Below, piece after piece: positions 23,940 to 35,172 of a stretch of 64,000 nucleotides of DNA. The stretch's first letter is position 1. Every line of letters begins with the position of its first letter. The DNA is taken from assembly GCA_028023455.1 (NCBI GenBank), contig JAQFVV010012986.1, positions 12,501 to 76,500 of the forward strand. Direction: 5' to 3'. Under the pieces are notes generated by a model. That model was given only the letters and a program-made list of their open reading frames with translations, was not told where the DNA came from and ran no database searches. The position numbers and the translations under genes are program-made. The stretch comes from Epiperipatus broadwayi. Lineage: Eukaryota > Onychophora > Udeonychophora > Euonychophora > Peripatidae.

Positions 23940-24835
23940 CTTAAAATTAGGTGTATAAGTGAAAAAAGTATAAAGTTGTTCTCTATTGTATGGCCATATC
24001 ATAAAGATGTCATCTACATATCTTAGCCAAGTATGAGATTTAAACCTAGCACTTTTAAGTATAAAGGTATACAGTTGGGCTGTAAAATTATTGGCATTAT
24101 TTGATGTCATTTTTGTATCCATTTTACTATCTTTTTTTTTGTAAGTAATATGTAAAGTTAAAAACAAAATAGTTATTTCTTAAGATTAATTCAGTAATAG
24201 TTGAAATTTAGTGCTGATTATCATAAAGCAGATTTAATAGCTTCAATTCCATCATTATGAGGTATGTTAGTATAGTATTATGTAATATCTAAGATTACTA
24301 AAAATATTCATTTGTTAGTTGACATTTTCTATTTTTAAAATTAAAATAAAGTGTGTGATATCTTTAACATAAAAACTGAATAATGATGGAATGTCATGTA
24401 TAATGCCATCAACAAATGCTGAAGTTTTCTGCAGGACCAATATTACTATAAACCTGCCAGAATAGTTAGATTTATGGATTTTGGGTAGAATATAAAACTT
24501 ACTGGATTGATGTTTGTTTGATAATAAAATATATATATATACTAAGACCTCTTGCTTTCAGATCTTTCAGACTGGAAAGTATGTTTTTATATAAAGCGTT
24601 TGTAATAGCTTGTGTTATGGGTTCATTAAAAGTTTTATTTAAAAGAAACAAAGTTCTGTTTATGTAGTCATCTTTATTCATAATTATTATTGTTTCTCCT
24701 TTTATCAACTGGTTTGATAATAATATTTCTCTTTTTTTCTAAATTATATAATGCATATTTTCTATTTAATGTTAAATATTTTGGAGAAAGATGAATTACA
24801 ACATAAAACTAGGTTAGTAACTGAAACATTAGGTT
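23940..24835 (-). pseudogene. Penelope-like element fragment: reverse transcriptase
   Basis: Read on the minus strand, the motif order follows a Penelope-like RT. First comes LIKGETIIIMNKDDYINRTL (family pattern KADKGGAVVVMD..DY+), then FYILPKIHKSNYSGRF (FYGLPKIHK). A MDTKMTSNNANNF segment follows (MGT+MAPxYAN), then WLRYVDDIFMIW, the catalytic YVDD box. Several stops and frameshifts interrupt it, including a (TA)n insertion near 24530. The frame ends near 23940, where an unrelated repeat takes over. It is an inactive fragment with no endonuclease. Confidence 0.82.
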
Positions 24836-24839
24836 AGGC

Positions 24840-25112
24840 AATTTTTGTATTAAAAGACTTTATCATACCAATAAAATATAACTGTGGATCATATTTAGAA
24901 ATTAAATTTTTATTCCAATAACAATTATAATGAAAAAACAATGTGTAAACATATTATTCGTTTAAGAAATTAGTAATTAATGACTTTTAGAAAATATTTA
25001 ATCACCTTATCAAAATTTGAATTAAATTTTATATTTATTTTTAATCAATGTTCTTAAAAACCACTAAACATCATCACATGATTACCATTTCTTATGCTTG
25101 CTCTTAACTGTT
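24840..25112. other. AT-rich spacer
   Basis: No feature seen. Confidence 0.4.
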
Positions 25113-25301
25113 ATTAAAACAGACAAAACTCCCCATACAGTAGTGCCACTCAGTGCAAGCCAGAGTAATCAATGGATTCCAGAAGGCTTGTGCAAGTAGG
25201 CACTAGATAGGGATTTTAAGCACAAATCTTCTTGCATCCATTGATTACTCTGGCTTGCACTGAGTGGCACTACTGTATGGAGAGTTTTTGCCTGTTTTAA
25301 T
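25113..25301. mobile_element. Short foldback/MITE-like element
   Basis: Long terminal inverted repeats begin ATTAAAACAGRCAAAA and continue through tccatacagtagtgccactc and cagtgcaagccagagtaatc to aatggat. They enclose about 70 bp. The interior matches the subterminal part of the larger relative at 61250-61740 (aaaatccctatctaRtgcctac), so this is an internally deleted member of that family. No coding capacity. Confidence 0.85.
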
Positions 25302-25970
25302 GTTCTTAAAGAACACTTGCTTTTATTTATAATAAAAATTGATGATTCACAAATATACATAATCAAAAATTAAAAATTTTATAATAAAATGTTGAATGTT
25401 GACAAATTGTTATTTAGTTGTTAAATTTTGAGATTTTTTTCTTTCTTGTCATTATAATTGATAACGATTGTTCCATGTTGTCTATATCACTGAATTCTAA
25501 ATCAAACTCATTATATATTGCTGTACTTTTTTTCATATATGTCGTATTTCATTTTTAATATATTTTTTAATAATTTGAATGTTGGGAAATGATTTAGCTG
25601 ATATTTAATTATTGGCTCAACAAATAGTCCTAACTTCATATGGAAAATATTCAAGATCATAATCATTTCATAACCATACTGATTTTAGCATTGTAATACC
25701 AAATTTAAAATGTCCAGATATATATTATTCATTAAAAGTGAAAGTAGAATCCACTCAGAGCTCAATTAAATCTGAAAAATCATCAAATTACTTCATTTGT
25801 AAAAACAATGCAATTTATTCTTTTAGTTTCCAATGTTCTTTAAGAACTTTATCCAAGATGATTATCAATCATTACTATGACAGTACATCAGCATATTTTG
25901 TATTTATTTCTTTTACAAATGTAATAAATTGTTCATGTTGTTTTCTTGATCATACATTATTAACAACTTC
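25302..25970. other. AT-rich spacer
   Basis: No supported gene. The open frame at 25738-26022 runs into the tandem repeat that follows and has no motif. Confidence 0.4.
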
Positions 25971-26030
25971 AATTATTGTTGATATATCACAATTATTGTT
26001 GATATATCACGATTATTGTTGATATATCAT
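25971..26030 (+). repeat. Three tandem 20-bp units
   Basis: The unit aattattgttgatatatcac occurs three times in a row, with one or two changes in the last copy. Confidence 0.93.
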
Positions 26031-26084
26031 GACTTACTAGGAAAACATTTTTGCATAATTTTTGCTAATAACTTAAAACGGTAG

Positions 26085-26225
26085 TGTTTGGTTAGCTGCA
26101 CCCCAGCTGCTATATGCGCTGTTTCTGTGTAAACACACAGAAATATCTAGAGCAGGGGCCCTTTAAGCAGAAATGCCTATTCCAGCCATTAGGTGGCGCT
26201 GTTCACCATGCATTTGATAATTTGA
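26085..26225. repeat. GC-richer 'GGTGGCGCTGTT' repeat, left of LINE-A copy 1
   Basis: It contains tatgcgctgtttctgtgtaa then acacacag, and later attaggtggcgctgttcacc. It stands out from the AT-rich surroundings and shares its core with segments at 29260-29440, which flank the same LINE on the other side. Confidence 0.55.
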
Positions 26226-26240
26226 GATAGTCAAATTATA

Positions 26241-26927
26241 TTGGAGTGGAATAGTAACATATACGAATGTTTAGTTAAGGATATACAAAGTTTTAAAGAA
26301 AAGGGGAAGAGAATAATGGTTATAGGGGATATGAATGGACATATTGAAGAAATTGATGATGTAGATAATAAAAATGAACAGCTTTTGAAGAATTTTTGTC
26401 AGAAAGTGAATTTGAGTATTGGAAATTTATTAAATATTTATGAGGGACAATACACATGGTCCAGAAATAATATATTTCACACAATAGATTATGTATTGGT
26501 AGAGAAAGAGGGAATAAATAAAATACGGAAAATTAAGGTGTTTGATAATGAAGAAAAAGTATGCACTAGTGATCATAATTTCATTGTAATTGAAATGGTT
26601 AGTAATGTGATGGAGAATAGAAATAAAAGTAGACATAATAGTGAAAGATGTGGATGGAGAGTAAATGATAAGAATAAGTTGGAAGAGTATAAAATACAAG
26701 TTGAAGAAATAATGGAAGAGTGGGTTGGGGATGAGTATAAGGATTGGTGTAAGGAAGTAGAAAAAGTTGCAAATAGGGTTTTAGGTGAGAATATTGAAAA
26801 GAATAAAAGTAATAAAAAAATTAAAATTAGTAAAAGTGTAAAAGAAAGGAAAGAAGCATGTAGAGAATATAAGTGTGCTATTAAGAATAAGGAAAGTGAA
26901 AAAGATATTAATGCTAAATGGGAATAG
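26241..26927 (+). pseudogene. LINE-A copy 1: APE endonuclease C-terminal part and linker
   Basis: The 228 codons contain IMVIGDMNGHIEE (GDxN catalytic motif), then HTIDYVLVEK and VCTSDHNFIVIEM (the SDH motif). These are the last three conserved blocks of the APE endonuclease that nicks target DNA for LINE insertion. The N-terminal half of the domain, including the catalytic Glu, is missing because the copy is 5' truncated at about 26238. A Lys/Glu-rich linker follows and ends at a TAG (26925-26927). The same frame continues beyond it (YLEKKKLAKIDIYRERMKL), so the TAG is a mutation and not the natural end. Confidence 0.8.
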
Positions 26928-28000
26928 TACTTAGAAAAGAAGAAGTTGGCTAAAATAGATATTTATAGAGAGAGAATGAAATTGAATAGTAAATTGTTGA
27001 AGGATATTAATAAAAGTGGAAGAGATGGAAGTAAAAAATTTTGGAATTATATTAAAAGGAAAAATGTAGGGGAGAGAGAGAGTTAGTATTACTAGATGAT
27101 GAGGGAACTGAGTGTAGTTCTAGAGAAGATTTAGAGAGAATCTTAAATAGTTATGTAATGAATATAGAAAAGATGTTAGATGTGAATGATAGAATATTAG
27201 AAAATATGAAAGAATATAGTAATGGGAATATTAGTTTTTCAGAAAATGAACTAAATGAGGTAGAGAAGAAATTGAAAAGTGGGAAGTAATACAAGAGTAA
27301 GGTTATTATTTAAAGGAAAGGGTAAGGATCATAGAAAGTTGAATAATTATAGACCGATAGCGGTAACATCAGTTTTATATAAAGTTTTCTTGTGTATGGT
27401 GGCTAGTAAAGTTGTAAAATGGATGAAAGGGAATAATGTAGTGGGTGAAATGCAAGGAGGTTTTAGATTAGATAGGCGTATAGGAGATAGTTTATTTGTA
27501 GTTACACAACTTATGGATATGAGTAGGAATGCAGATAAATAGTTATATATGAGTTTTATAGATATAGAGAAGGCATATGATAGAGTAAATAGAAATAGAT
27601 TATGGATAAGTTTAGCAAATTTGGGAATGGATAAAGCTTTAATAGATATTATTAAGAAATTATATGAAAATAATTATTATATATATATATCAATTAGAGA
27701 ATATAGAATCAATTAAAGTTAAAAATGGTGTGGGACTAAGGCAAAAATGCCCTATGTCACCTATTTTGTTTGTGTTTTATTTGAGTGAAATGGAAAGAGC
27801 AATAGAAAGATTAGGAAGAGGGATAGAGATACCGTTAATAGGTAGTAAGGGAGTATATATTTTGTCAGGTCTTTTTTTTGCAGATGATATATTTTTGTGT
27901 GCAGAAAAAAGAGAAGATATAGAAGTTATGTTGAGGACATGTGCAAGGGTGGGTAAAGAGATGGGGATTAAATTTAGTGAAGAAAAATAAAATATAATGA
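26928..28000 (+). pseudogene. LINE-A copy 1: reverse transcriptase, broken
   Basis: RT blocks appear in order across several frames. KLNNYRPIAVTSVLYK comes first, then MQGGFRLDRRIGDSLFVV and SFIDIEKAYDRV (first catalytic Asp). GVGLRQKCPMSPILFVFYL follows, where copy 3 has LRQGCPLSP. SGLFFADDIFLCAE is last and holds the catalytic FADD box. Breaks include a TAG before LYMSFIDIEKAYD (27541-27543), a frameshift in a (TA)n run near 27680, and a deletion near 27285 joining LKSGK almost directly to RLLFKGKG. The Gly-to-Lys change in the RQGCP motif alone would probably impair the enzyme. Confidence 0.82.
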
Positions 28001-29103
28001 TGGTTAATACTGAGGAAAGAGAAGATGTAGAATTTTTATTGAGAGATATTAAGTTAAGTGTGGTGAATAGATATAGTTATTTGGGAATTATTTTAAGTAA
28101 TCAGAAAAATTATTTGGATGAATGGGAGAAAAAATTGATAAATGAAGCAAAGAAAAGAAAGGGATTGATAAAGAAATTAATAGTATTTTCATATAATAAA
28201 TATGATGTAGCTAGAATTATATGGAAAGGAGTTGCAGTAGCAGGGTTAACATATGGTAATGATGCATTATATGTTAGTAAAAAGATATTAGATTATTTAG
28301 AAAAAGCTCAAAGGGAATTAGGAAGACATGCATTGGATGCAGAAGTATGGACAGCAAGGGAGGCAATTCAAGGAGAAATGGGATGGTCAAGTTTTCATAT
28401 GAGAGATGCAAAAAGTAAAATGAAAATGTTTGGTAGATTGCAGTTTATGGATAATAAAAGAATAGCTAAAATAGTATTTAATTGGGTTATGAGTAAAGGG
28501 CAGATAACAAGATGGGTGAGAAAGGTAATGCGCTATGCAAAAGATTTGGATAAAGAATTTATATCAGTATATTTGTACAAAAGATGGGATGATTGTGTTA
28601 AGAGGATTATTGAGTGTTATAGTAGTAAGGAATGGGATAAAAGAATAAATTTATTAATAAAGACTAGGGAGTTAGAGAGATGGAGAAATAGTATGGAGAG
28701 TAAAAAGAGTTTAAATATATATAGAAATAAACAGAATATTAGGTGTGAGTTAATTTATGATAATAGTAAGGAAAGTAGTTTATTGTTTAAGGCTCGAACG
28801 GGATCTTTAGCTACAAAAGAATATACATGTAAATGGAAAAATATGGGTGATTTATTTTGTAAATTATGTAAAGAAGGAATTGAAAATATTAGGCATTTGT
28901 TAATTGAATGTAAATGTTTGAAAACAGAAAGGGTACATATAATGAAGTTGTGGAAAAATAAATATGAAAAGAGTGATTATACAGAAAGTGAATTATTGGT
29001 TTTTATGCTGGGTTTGGGAAAAGATAAGGGGGATTTAGATATAAAGGTTATAGAGTTGACAAAAATTATGTTGTGGAAATGGGATAGAGCAGATTATGGG
29101 TAA
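27997..29103 (+). pseudogene. LINE-A copy 1: RT thumb and C-terminal zinc-finger region
   Basis: An unbroken 368-codon frame covers the post-palm part of ORF2. SYLGIILSNQ (YLG motif) is followed by GLTYGNDALYVSK, the family signature WTAREAIQGEMGWSSF and HMRDAKSKMKMFGRLQF. A Cys/His cluster follows, CKLCKEGIENIRHLLIECKC (C-x2-C ... H ... C), typical of LINE ORF2 C-termini. The TAA at 29101-29103 may not be the natural stop: copy 2 reads on through WSRLWERLGSGMEGESKVAN to RFLWA before stopping. Only one unbroken piece of this length survives among the four copies. Confidence 0.8.
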
Positions 29104-29220
29104 ATTTAGAGTGGGGAATGTAAAAGAAAGTGGCTAACAGGTTTATCTGGGCATAATTGCTGAGATATTCTTGACTTCGTTTAAGGAGAAGCCATAATAC
29201 ATCACATCACATCATCACAG

Positions 29221-29480
29221 GAACCTTCCACAAGCCAGCTGGCAGCAAAACTACCCGCCTGGTGGCGCCACTTGCAATGCATAAGCCATGTAGCTTACAT
29301 CGTCTGCTACCAGCCACTACCAAGAACCTAGGTGGCGCTGATTGCCATAAGCAGATCTAGCTTACGTTGTCTGCTACACCAAGATTCTAGCCCACTACGT
29401 GGTTGGTGCTGTTTCTCCACGTTACACACGGAAAAACTACGCAAAATAATGCCTGCTTGATTTGTTTATGTCCATACTAC
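29221..29480. repeat. GC-richer repeat right of LINE-A copy 1
   Basis: It contains cctggtggcgccacttg, aggtggcgctgattgcc and ggttggtgctgtttctccac, variants of the core seen at 26.1-26.2 kb on the other side of the LINE. LINE-A copy 1 has probably inserted into this repeat. Confidence 0.5.
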
Positions 29481-30381
29481 TTAAAACACTACCCTTAAAA
29501 CATATCCTGAAATTTGTTTCAGAACAAAATGTTGAAGTTTTCTTAATAATTTGTTTTTACACCACTCTAATTTGGAGCCCCATTTTCTTGATACACTTAC
29601 CAAAATGATTGACTGGCAATTTATATTTTACCAACTTTTTCTTTTTGAAAATATCATCTCTAGTTGTTTGTCACTTCAATGATTCTATGCCAAAAGTTTA
29701 TCATAAGTTCAATTTTTCATGAATAATCATAATGAATGTAAGAAAATTAGCTATATCTGCTTTGGCTGTACTTTTTTTTAAGTGAAATAAAAATACCATA
29801 TTAGTTTATCTTATAGATTGGCTATTAATTGACTTTTCAAATTTTCATTGAGATATTTCAATCTGATGCAATTATCTTTTAAGATAAGGTAATGCTTTTG
29901 AATTTAATTTGTTCTTTGATATAAAATTTCACTTGTTTTAATCAAGTATTTTTTGATAAATTCATTTTCTGCAGATGATTTGTTTCAGCTATTTTTTAAA
30001 TAATAACAACAAATTCGCTTTCACAAGAGCTTCACTTTTAAAATTTTACTCTGTTTACAAAATTTGGCACAAATATTACATCTTTGATGTTTTTCCTCAG
30101 TTATTAAATCAGAAGCTGTAATTTAAAAGATTTGTATCAAAGTCCTTTTTTATATTATATTGTTTAAATAAGCTTTATTTTTGGCTTGTGTAAAGAATAT
30201 TTCTAATCATTTGTCATTGAAAAATTGTTTTTTTTTTTGTATTATTTTCCTTTTTTGTTCACCCTAAACAAACAAAATTAGAATTTATAAAAATTATAAT
30301 TTAATCATTTAAAATTTGAAGCAATAATTAAAAATATTATGTTTGCATCAAAATTTATAATGACAGCATTTTTCTTTTATT
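29481..30381. other. AT-rich spacer
   Basis: No supported gene or repeat. Confidence 0.4.
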
Positions 30382-30520
30382 TGTATGTTGGACTATTTCC
30401 GTTATCTAATATTGATGTCTTTTTTGAAAAATTCACATTTCATGTTAACTTTTCAAATACTATCAAGATTAGTAATACCACATAGGTTAGTACATACCAC
30501 AACATTTTGAGTAATATCAT
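30382..30520 (+). repeat. MITE-P copy, diverged left half
   Basis: It shares tggactatttccgttatcta, the gatgtctttttt / aaaaattcacattt order and the agtaataccacat...cacaacattttgag interior with the palindromic element at 30892-31144, but its right arm is missing. Confidence 0.6.
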
Positions 30521-30891
30521 TTTTCTTCTCTAAGTGTTGCTAGTCTTGATTGGTGATAATACTAGTATGGTATCTAAATTGGGGATCTTTTGATTTGTGA
30601 ATAATGAATTTTAAATAATGTTCTAACCAACTAAGCTACTCTGTCGAAGGCGACAATAGAAATTTCATATACTTATCTGTGAAAGTACTCTTGATTTTCA
30701 GAACAAGATTAATGATAGTTTCTAACCATTATGAATTATTACACTAGATTGACTTATAAAGTTATTTAACATTATCTTGCAAGAAACTTCATTAAATTTT
30801 AATTGTACTTTTACCTCCCCAGTTTTGTCTTTTTCCAATCAAATATATGTTCATTGATATATAAATAATCAACAACTTTAGATACATAGTT

Positions 30892-31144
30892 GTATTTTTA
30901 TATTGGACTATTTTCATTATCTAATATGTGTATTAAATGTCTTCGGAAAATTTAACTTTATTTAAATACTCCAAATACATTCAACTGTTAGTAATAGCAC
31001 ATCAAACAGATTAGTATATGCACAACATTTTGAGAGGTATTACTTAACAATTGAATGTATTTGGAATATTTAAATAAAGTTAAATTTTTCTAAAGACATT
31101 CAATACACATATTAGATGATGGAAATAGTCCAATATAAAAATAC
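30892..31144. mobile_element. MITE-P: palindromic miniature element
   Basis: Arms of about 100 bp are inverted repeats. The left one runs gtatttttatattggactat then ttaactttatttaaatactc, and the right one is its close complement ending caatataaaaatac. The loop is about 50 bp. There is no coding capacity. Related pieces occur at 30382-30520, 32734-32825 and 48560-48700. The superfamily is undetermined because I could not fix the target duplication. Confidence 0.82.
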
Positions 31145-31149
31145 TAGAA

Positions 31150-32730
31150 CACCATCATCACAAATCTTCAGGAAAACACTTTAGATACATATTTTTTTAT
31201 ATATAATCCTCAGCACAAATACATAGTTTTTATATATAAAATCCTCAGCTTGTGCTCTTATGCTCATTTTGTAATGGGGCATCTGACTCCATCATTGTAT
31301 CTTCTTCTATATTCATATATAGATTCAGTTTTCATTTTTCAGCAGTTCTAGTTGAGGTTTTATAGAGACTAGAAACTCAAAGTTTGTTATGGTTTGGAAC
31401 ATTCTAAAATTATAACAATAATATAATTTCAATACAACATAAGAACTCTTCTAATAAAATCAAGAAATGGCAAATAGGCTTATCATCCCCACTCTTATCA
31501 GTAACACTTTCAAGGAAAAACTGAAAACTATAGTCACAAATCAATTTCTACTTAAAATTAGGCTTGGCTGTATTGGTAACACATTTCTTGTATAGCTACA
31601 TAGTGAAGCATTTTTACATACCTTCTGGAGATCAATAAAATTTCCTCTTCAATCAAGTTTAGAATAGAATCAGAACAAGAACAAAAATTGGCATTCTTAA
31701 ATGCTTTTGTAACAAGACTCTCTCATGGCAAAAAATCAACATGTAATTCATCTTAAAACCCACACTTGTCAGAAAAATAAAATTATATTATTATTATAAA
31801 ATGTGCAAGGGAAGTTTGCTCAAAAATCTGTTGGGTGAGGGGAGGTCTACATAGAACAAACTGTCATAAAGAATGGTTAGGTATCAACTGCTATTAAGAA
31901 TACAAACAGACAAGAAAAAAATGTTAAAAGAAAAATTAATTACAAGCCCTATAATACAAACTATGGATAGCATACAAACAAAAGTAATTCTGCAGTCAAT
32001 TCCAAAATCGTTACACATTATAAAGAATCCTAACCTCTATAAAACCTAAACTTGAAATGCTGAAAAATGAAAACTATATCTATGAATACTATATGAGTGT
32101 GGATGGAAATATGTCAGTGGAATCAGTTGCCAAATTAAAAGAACAAAGATTGATAATTAAAGAAAAAAAGAGATGTATCTAAAGTAATAGATCACACGTG
32201 TCAACAAAAATGCTTAAGCAAATAAAAAGATAATATTAGTCACAGAGGAAGAATAAAAAAGAAGAAAATGTAAAGAAGCTGCCCACATGACAATGACAAA
32301 TAATTCTATACATCATCTTAATATGGTATATTTAAAATCTTGCCCTTTAAAAAAACACTTGAAAAATTAGGACTCTCTTAGATGAGTATATGAAATTTCT
32401 AGGATTATTAACTTTGGCAGAATAGTTTAATTAATTAGAGCATCACCTAAAATTCACTATTTTAAATGTCTTTGGTTTGTTTTCCATGCTAGTATAATAT
32501 CTGGTAAGGCTCACAAAAAATTTGAAGAAGAGAGACATAAAATATATTATTTACTAACCTGTGTGTATTTAATAGTTGATTGATAATTAATGAATATTCT
32601 CACAGAAATGGTAGTTGTGTTTTTTTTAATGTTTAGCTTTATTACTGCCTAGCATGCTTTTAATGTATTTATCTTTTCAATGAGTATATTAATTGCCAGA
32701 TATTCAGTAAGAAAAAAAATAATAACAACT
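31150..32730. other. AT-rich spacer, possible degraded repeat
   Basis: The segment 31440-32300 is A-rich, with many short scattered frames, and could be a badly decayed retroelement. I could not read any motif in it with confidence. Confidence 0.35.
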
Positions 32731-32733
32731 GAA

Positions 32734-32825
32734 TTAATAGTTGATAGTATTCAAAAAGTTAATTAAGAGTTAGAGTTTTTCTAAAAGACATTTAACAGTT
32801 AATATATAATGGAAGTAGTTCATTA
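32734..32825. repeat. MITE-P right-half remnant
   Basis: It contains gtttttctaaaagacattta and atggaagtagttcatt, resembling the right arm of the palindrome at 31075-31135. Confidence 0.5.
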
Positions 32826-32941
32826 ACTAAATTGCAATTCGTAACATTAATCAAAGCGACATATGTAAATGATCTTAGAGGCATTAATTTTTTCCTGTAC
32901 ATTAATTCGTTAAATTAAATTTATTATAATAAAAAATAGGA

Positions 32942-33589
32942 TATATGAGCACGACCCACCACTCTCCACTCTATCTCATAACACTGATACACTTGAACAC
33001 ATGTATGTTGAAAAGATAAATAATCACCAATATACGTATTTCATGCTAAACCAGCAATCATCAGTTGGTCCAGATTACCATCTCTACACATATATGCTAT
33101 AAGTGCTCAGATATATATTAAGATAGCCAATCTTTATACCTTAATGGGCAGGCTTCAATCTACTCCACACTCCAACTCTTCAACCGTCCATCCAGTTGAA
33201 AATCTGATCATGGAACGCTCAAAGGCCACCCTGAGGGGTCAGATTGACCTTAGGTCAACATGGGTGTGACAAGAATCTCGGCCTCAGGCTGGCCTTTGAG
33301 CGTTCCATTATCAGATTTTTCAATTGGATGGACGGTTGAAGAGTTGGAGTGTGGAGTAGATTGAAGCCTGTCCATTAAAGTATAAAGATTGGCTATCTTA
33401 ATATATATCTGAGCACTTATAGCATATATGTGTAGAGATGGTAATCTGGATCAACTGATGATTGCTGATTTAGCATGAAATACGTATATTGGTGATTATT
33501 TATCTTTTCAACATATATGTGTTCAAGTGTATCAGTGTTATGAGATAGAGTGGAGAGTGGTGGGTCGTGTGAAAGTCTGTGCTCATATA
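32942..33589. repeat. ~650-bp near-perfect palindrome
   Basis: The left arm 32942-33236 and right arm 33282-33589 are almost exact reverse complements: tatatgagcac at both outer ends, gttgaaaagataaataatca and its complement, and gaacgctcaaaggcca and its complement next to the loop. The left arm lacks a 12-bp block (agactttcacac) that the right arm retains. The loop is 45 bp. It carries no protein-coding motif. Parts of the arms recur at 19085-19290 and 19337-19640, so this is a family-derived foldback. Confidence 0.93.
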
Positions 33590-33599
33590 CCCTATATAT

Positions 33600-34270
33600 T
33601 ACATATATAAACACAGGTATATAATAAGCCTGTGTTTCAGTTATATAATAAAAAATAATAAAAAATGTTTAAAATTAAGTAATGAATAAAATTTTTACTA
33701 ATCATATCATTAATTTTTATAAATACTATTCATCTTTTTGTTATTGTATATTTTTTTAAATGATAAAATTAAAATTTTTATCCTCAAACTTGGCAACGAT
33801 ACTAAAATGATATTGAAATCGACATTTTTACGAAGGTAACATCGCATAGCTCCAATGCGCGTAGTTTGCCACCTCAAATCTAAAGCATCGTAATGAAATA
33901 CAACATTGCAGTTTATTATTTTTCAACAGCACAAGTTTTTTATATGAATCCACAAAATCTTATATGAATGGATAAACTCAATAATTTTTTTTTAATACAT
34001 TTGCTTACAAAATTACTGGTTTTGAAAAAAACAGTTTTTAAATTTAGCAGCGATTTCATTGCTTCTTGAATAGTTTGGAAATTTAAATTATAAAAATAGT
34101 TGTCTTTGTCATCAAAAGAGGGCGGGACATATTTATAATAAACTTTTTGAGTATTGTCATAAAGAAATCATTTAATTTAAATTAATTATACTGGAATTAT
34201 AGTGCAAAAATGTTGGATTATTTGAAACTGATTTGGTAAATTGTTGCCGATAGGAGCTGATTCTAGAAAT
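33600..34270. other. AT-rich spacer
   Basis: No supported gene. A short stretch at 34205-34225 (atgttggattatttgaaa) resembles LINE-A's LDYLE-coding segment and may be a displaced scrap. Confidence 0.35.
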
Positions 34271-34274
34271 TTAC

Positions 34275-35170
34275 TGCAGAGGTGTGGACAGCAAAGGAGG
34301 CAATTCAAGGAGAAATGGGATGGTCAAGTTTTCATATGAGAGATGCAAAAAGTAAAATGAAAATGTTTGGTAGGTTGCAGTTTATGGATATTAAAAGAAT
34401 AACCAAAATAGTATTTAATTGGGTTACAAGTAAAGGGCAGGCAACAAGATGGATGAGAAAGGTAATGCAGTATGCAAAAGATTTGGATAAAGAATTTATA
34501 TCAGTATACTTGTGGGATGATTGTGTTAGGATGATTGTTGAATGTTATAGTGGTAAAGAATGGGATAAAAGAATAGATGCATTAATAAAGAATAGGGAGT
34601 TGGAGAGATGGAGAACTAGTATGGAGAGTAAAAGAGTTTAAATATATAGAGAAGTAAAAGAAATATTGGGTGCAAGTTAATTTATGATAATAGCAAGGAA
34701 AATAGTTTATTGTTTAAGGCTCGAACGGGATCTTTAGCAACAAGAGAATATACATGTAAATGGGAAAATATGAGTGATTTAGTTTGTAAATTGTGTAAGG
34801 AAGGCATAGAAAATATTAGGCATCTGTTGATTGAAAATATTAGGCATCTGTTGATTGAATATAAATGCTTGAAAGCAGAAGGGGTACAAATAATGAAATT
34901 ATGGAAGAATAAATATGAACAAAGTGATTATACAGAAAGTGGATTATTGGTTTTTATGCTGGATTTGAGAAAAGATAAAGGGGATTTAGATATAAAAGGT
35001 CATAGAGTTGACAAAGATTATGTTGTGGAAATGGGATGGAGCAGATTATGGGAAAGATTAGGGTCGGGAATGGAAGGGGAAAGTAAAGTGGCTAACAGGT
35101 TTCTTTGGGCATAGTTGCTGAGAGGTTCCTGACTCCATTTAAAGAGAAGTCACAGTACATCACATCACAT
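34275..35170 (+). mobile_element. LINE-A copy 2, strongly 5' truncated
   Basis: It covers only the C-terminal ORF2 region and 3' end. It begins at the VWTAKEAIQGEMGWSSF segment and has KVMQYAKDLDKEF, a frameshift near 34640, then MFKARTGSLATREYTCKWEN and a CKLCKEG zinc-finger segment. A 24-bp in-place duplication near 34810-34857 repeats NIRHLLIE. The reading continues through a frameshift to RFLWA, and the copy ends in a CATCACATCACAT tail at 35157-35170. LINE-A copy 3 starts within about 3 bp of this tail. Confidence 0.88.
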
Positions 35171-35172
35171 TT

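Larger units (their letters stand above)
26238..29219 (+). mobile_element. LINE-A copy 1: non-LTR retrotransposon, 5' truncated
   Basis: This is the longest LINE-A copy. In order it holds the C-terminal half of an APE-type endonuclease, a linker, a reverse transcriptase, a long C-terminal region with a CCHC-like zinc finger, a short 3' UTR and an ACATCACATCACATCATCAC-type repeat tail at 29199-29219. Copies 2 and 3 end in the same tail, so it is the element's own 3' end. An internal deletion near 27285 removes the start of the RT domain. Several stops and frameshifts show it is inactive. The clade is unresolved; it lies somewhere in the jockey/CR1-like group by motif style. Confidence 0.85.

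Noticed and set aside
25971-26030. Regularly spaced short repeats as a CRISPR array
   Set aside because: The units are directly contiguous with no spacers, and the context is eukaryotic.
26430-26699. Minus-strand frame in the LINE-A endonuclease
   Set aside because: It lies opposite the recognised GDxN and SDH coding frame and is only its antisense shadow.
31440-32300. A-rich segment as a degraded retroelement ORF
   Set aside because: Scattered short frames only. I could not read a single RT, EN or transposase motif with confidence.
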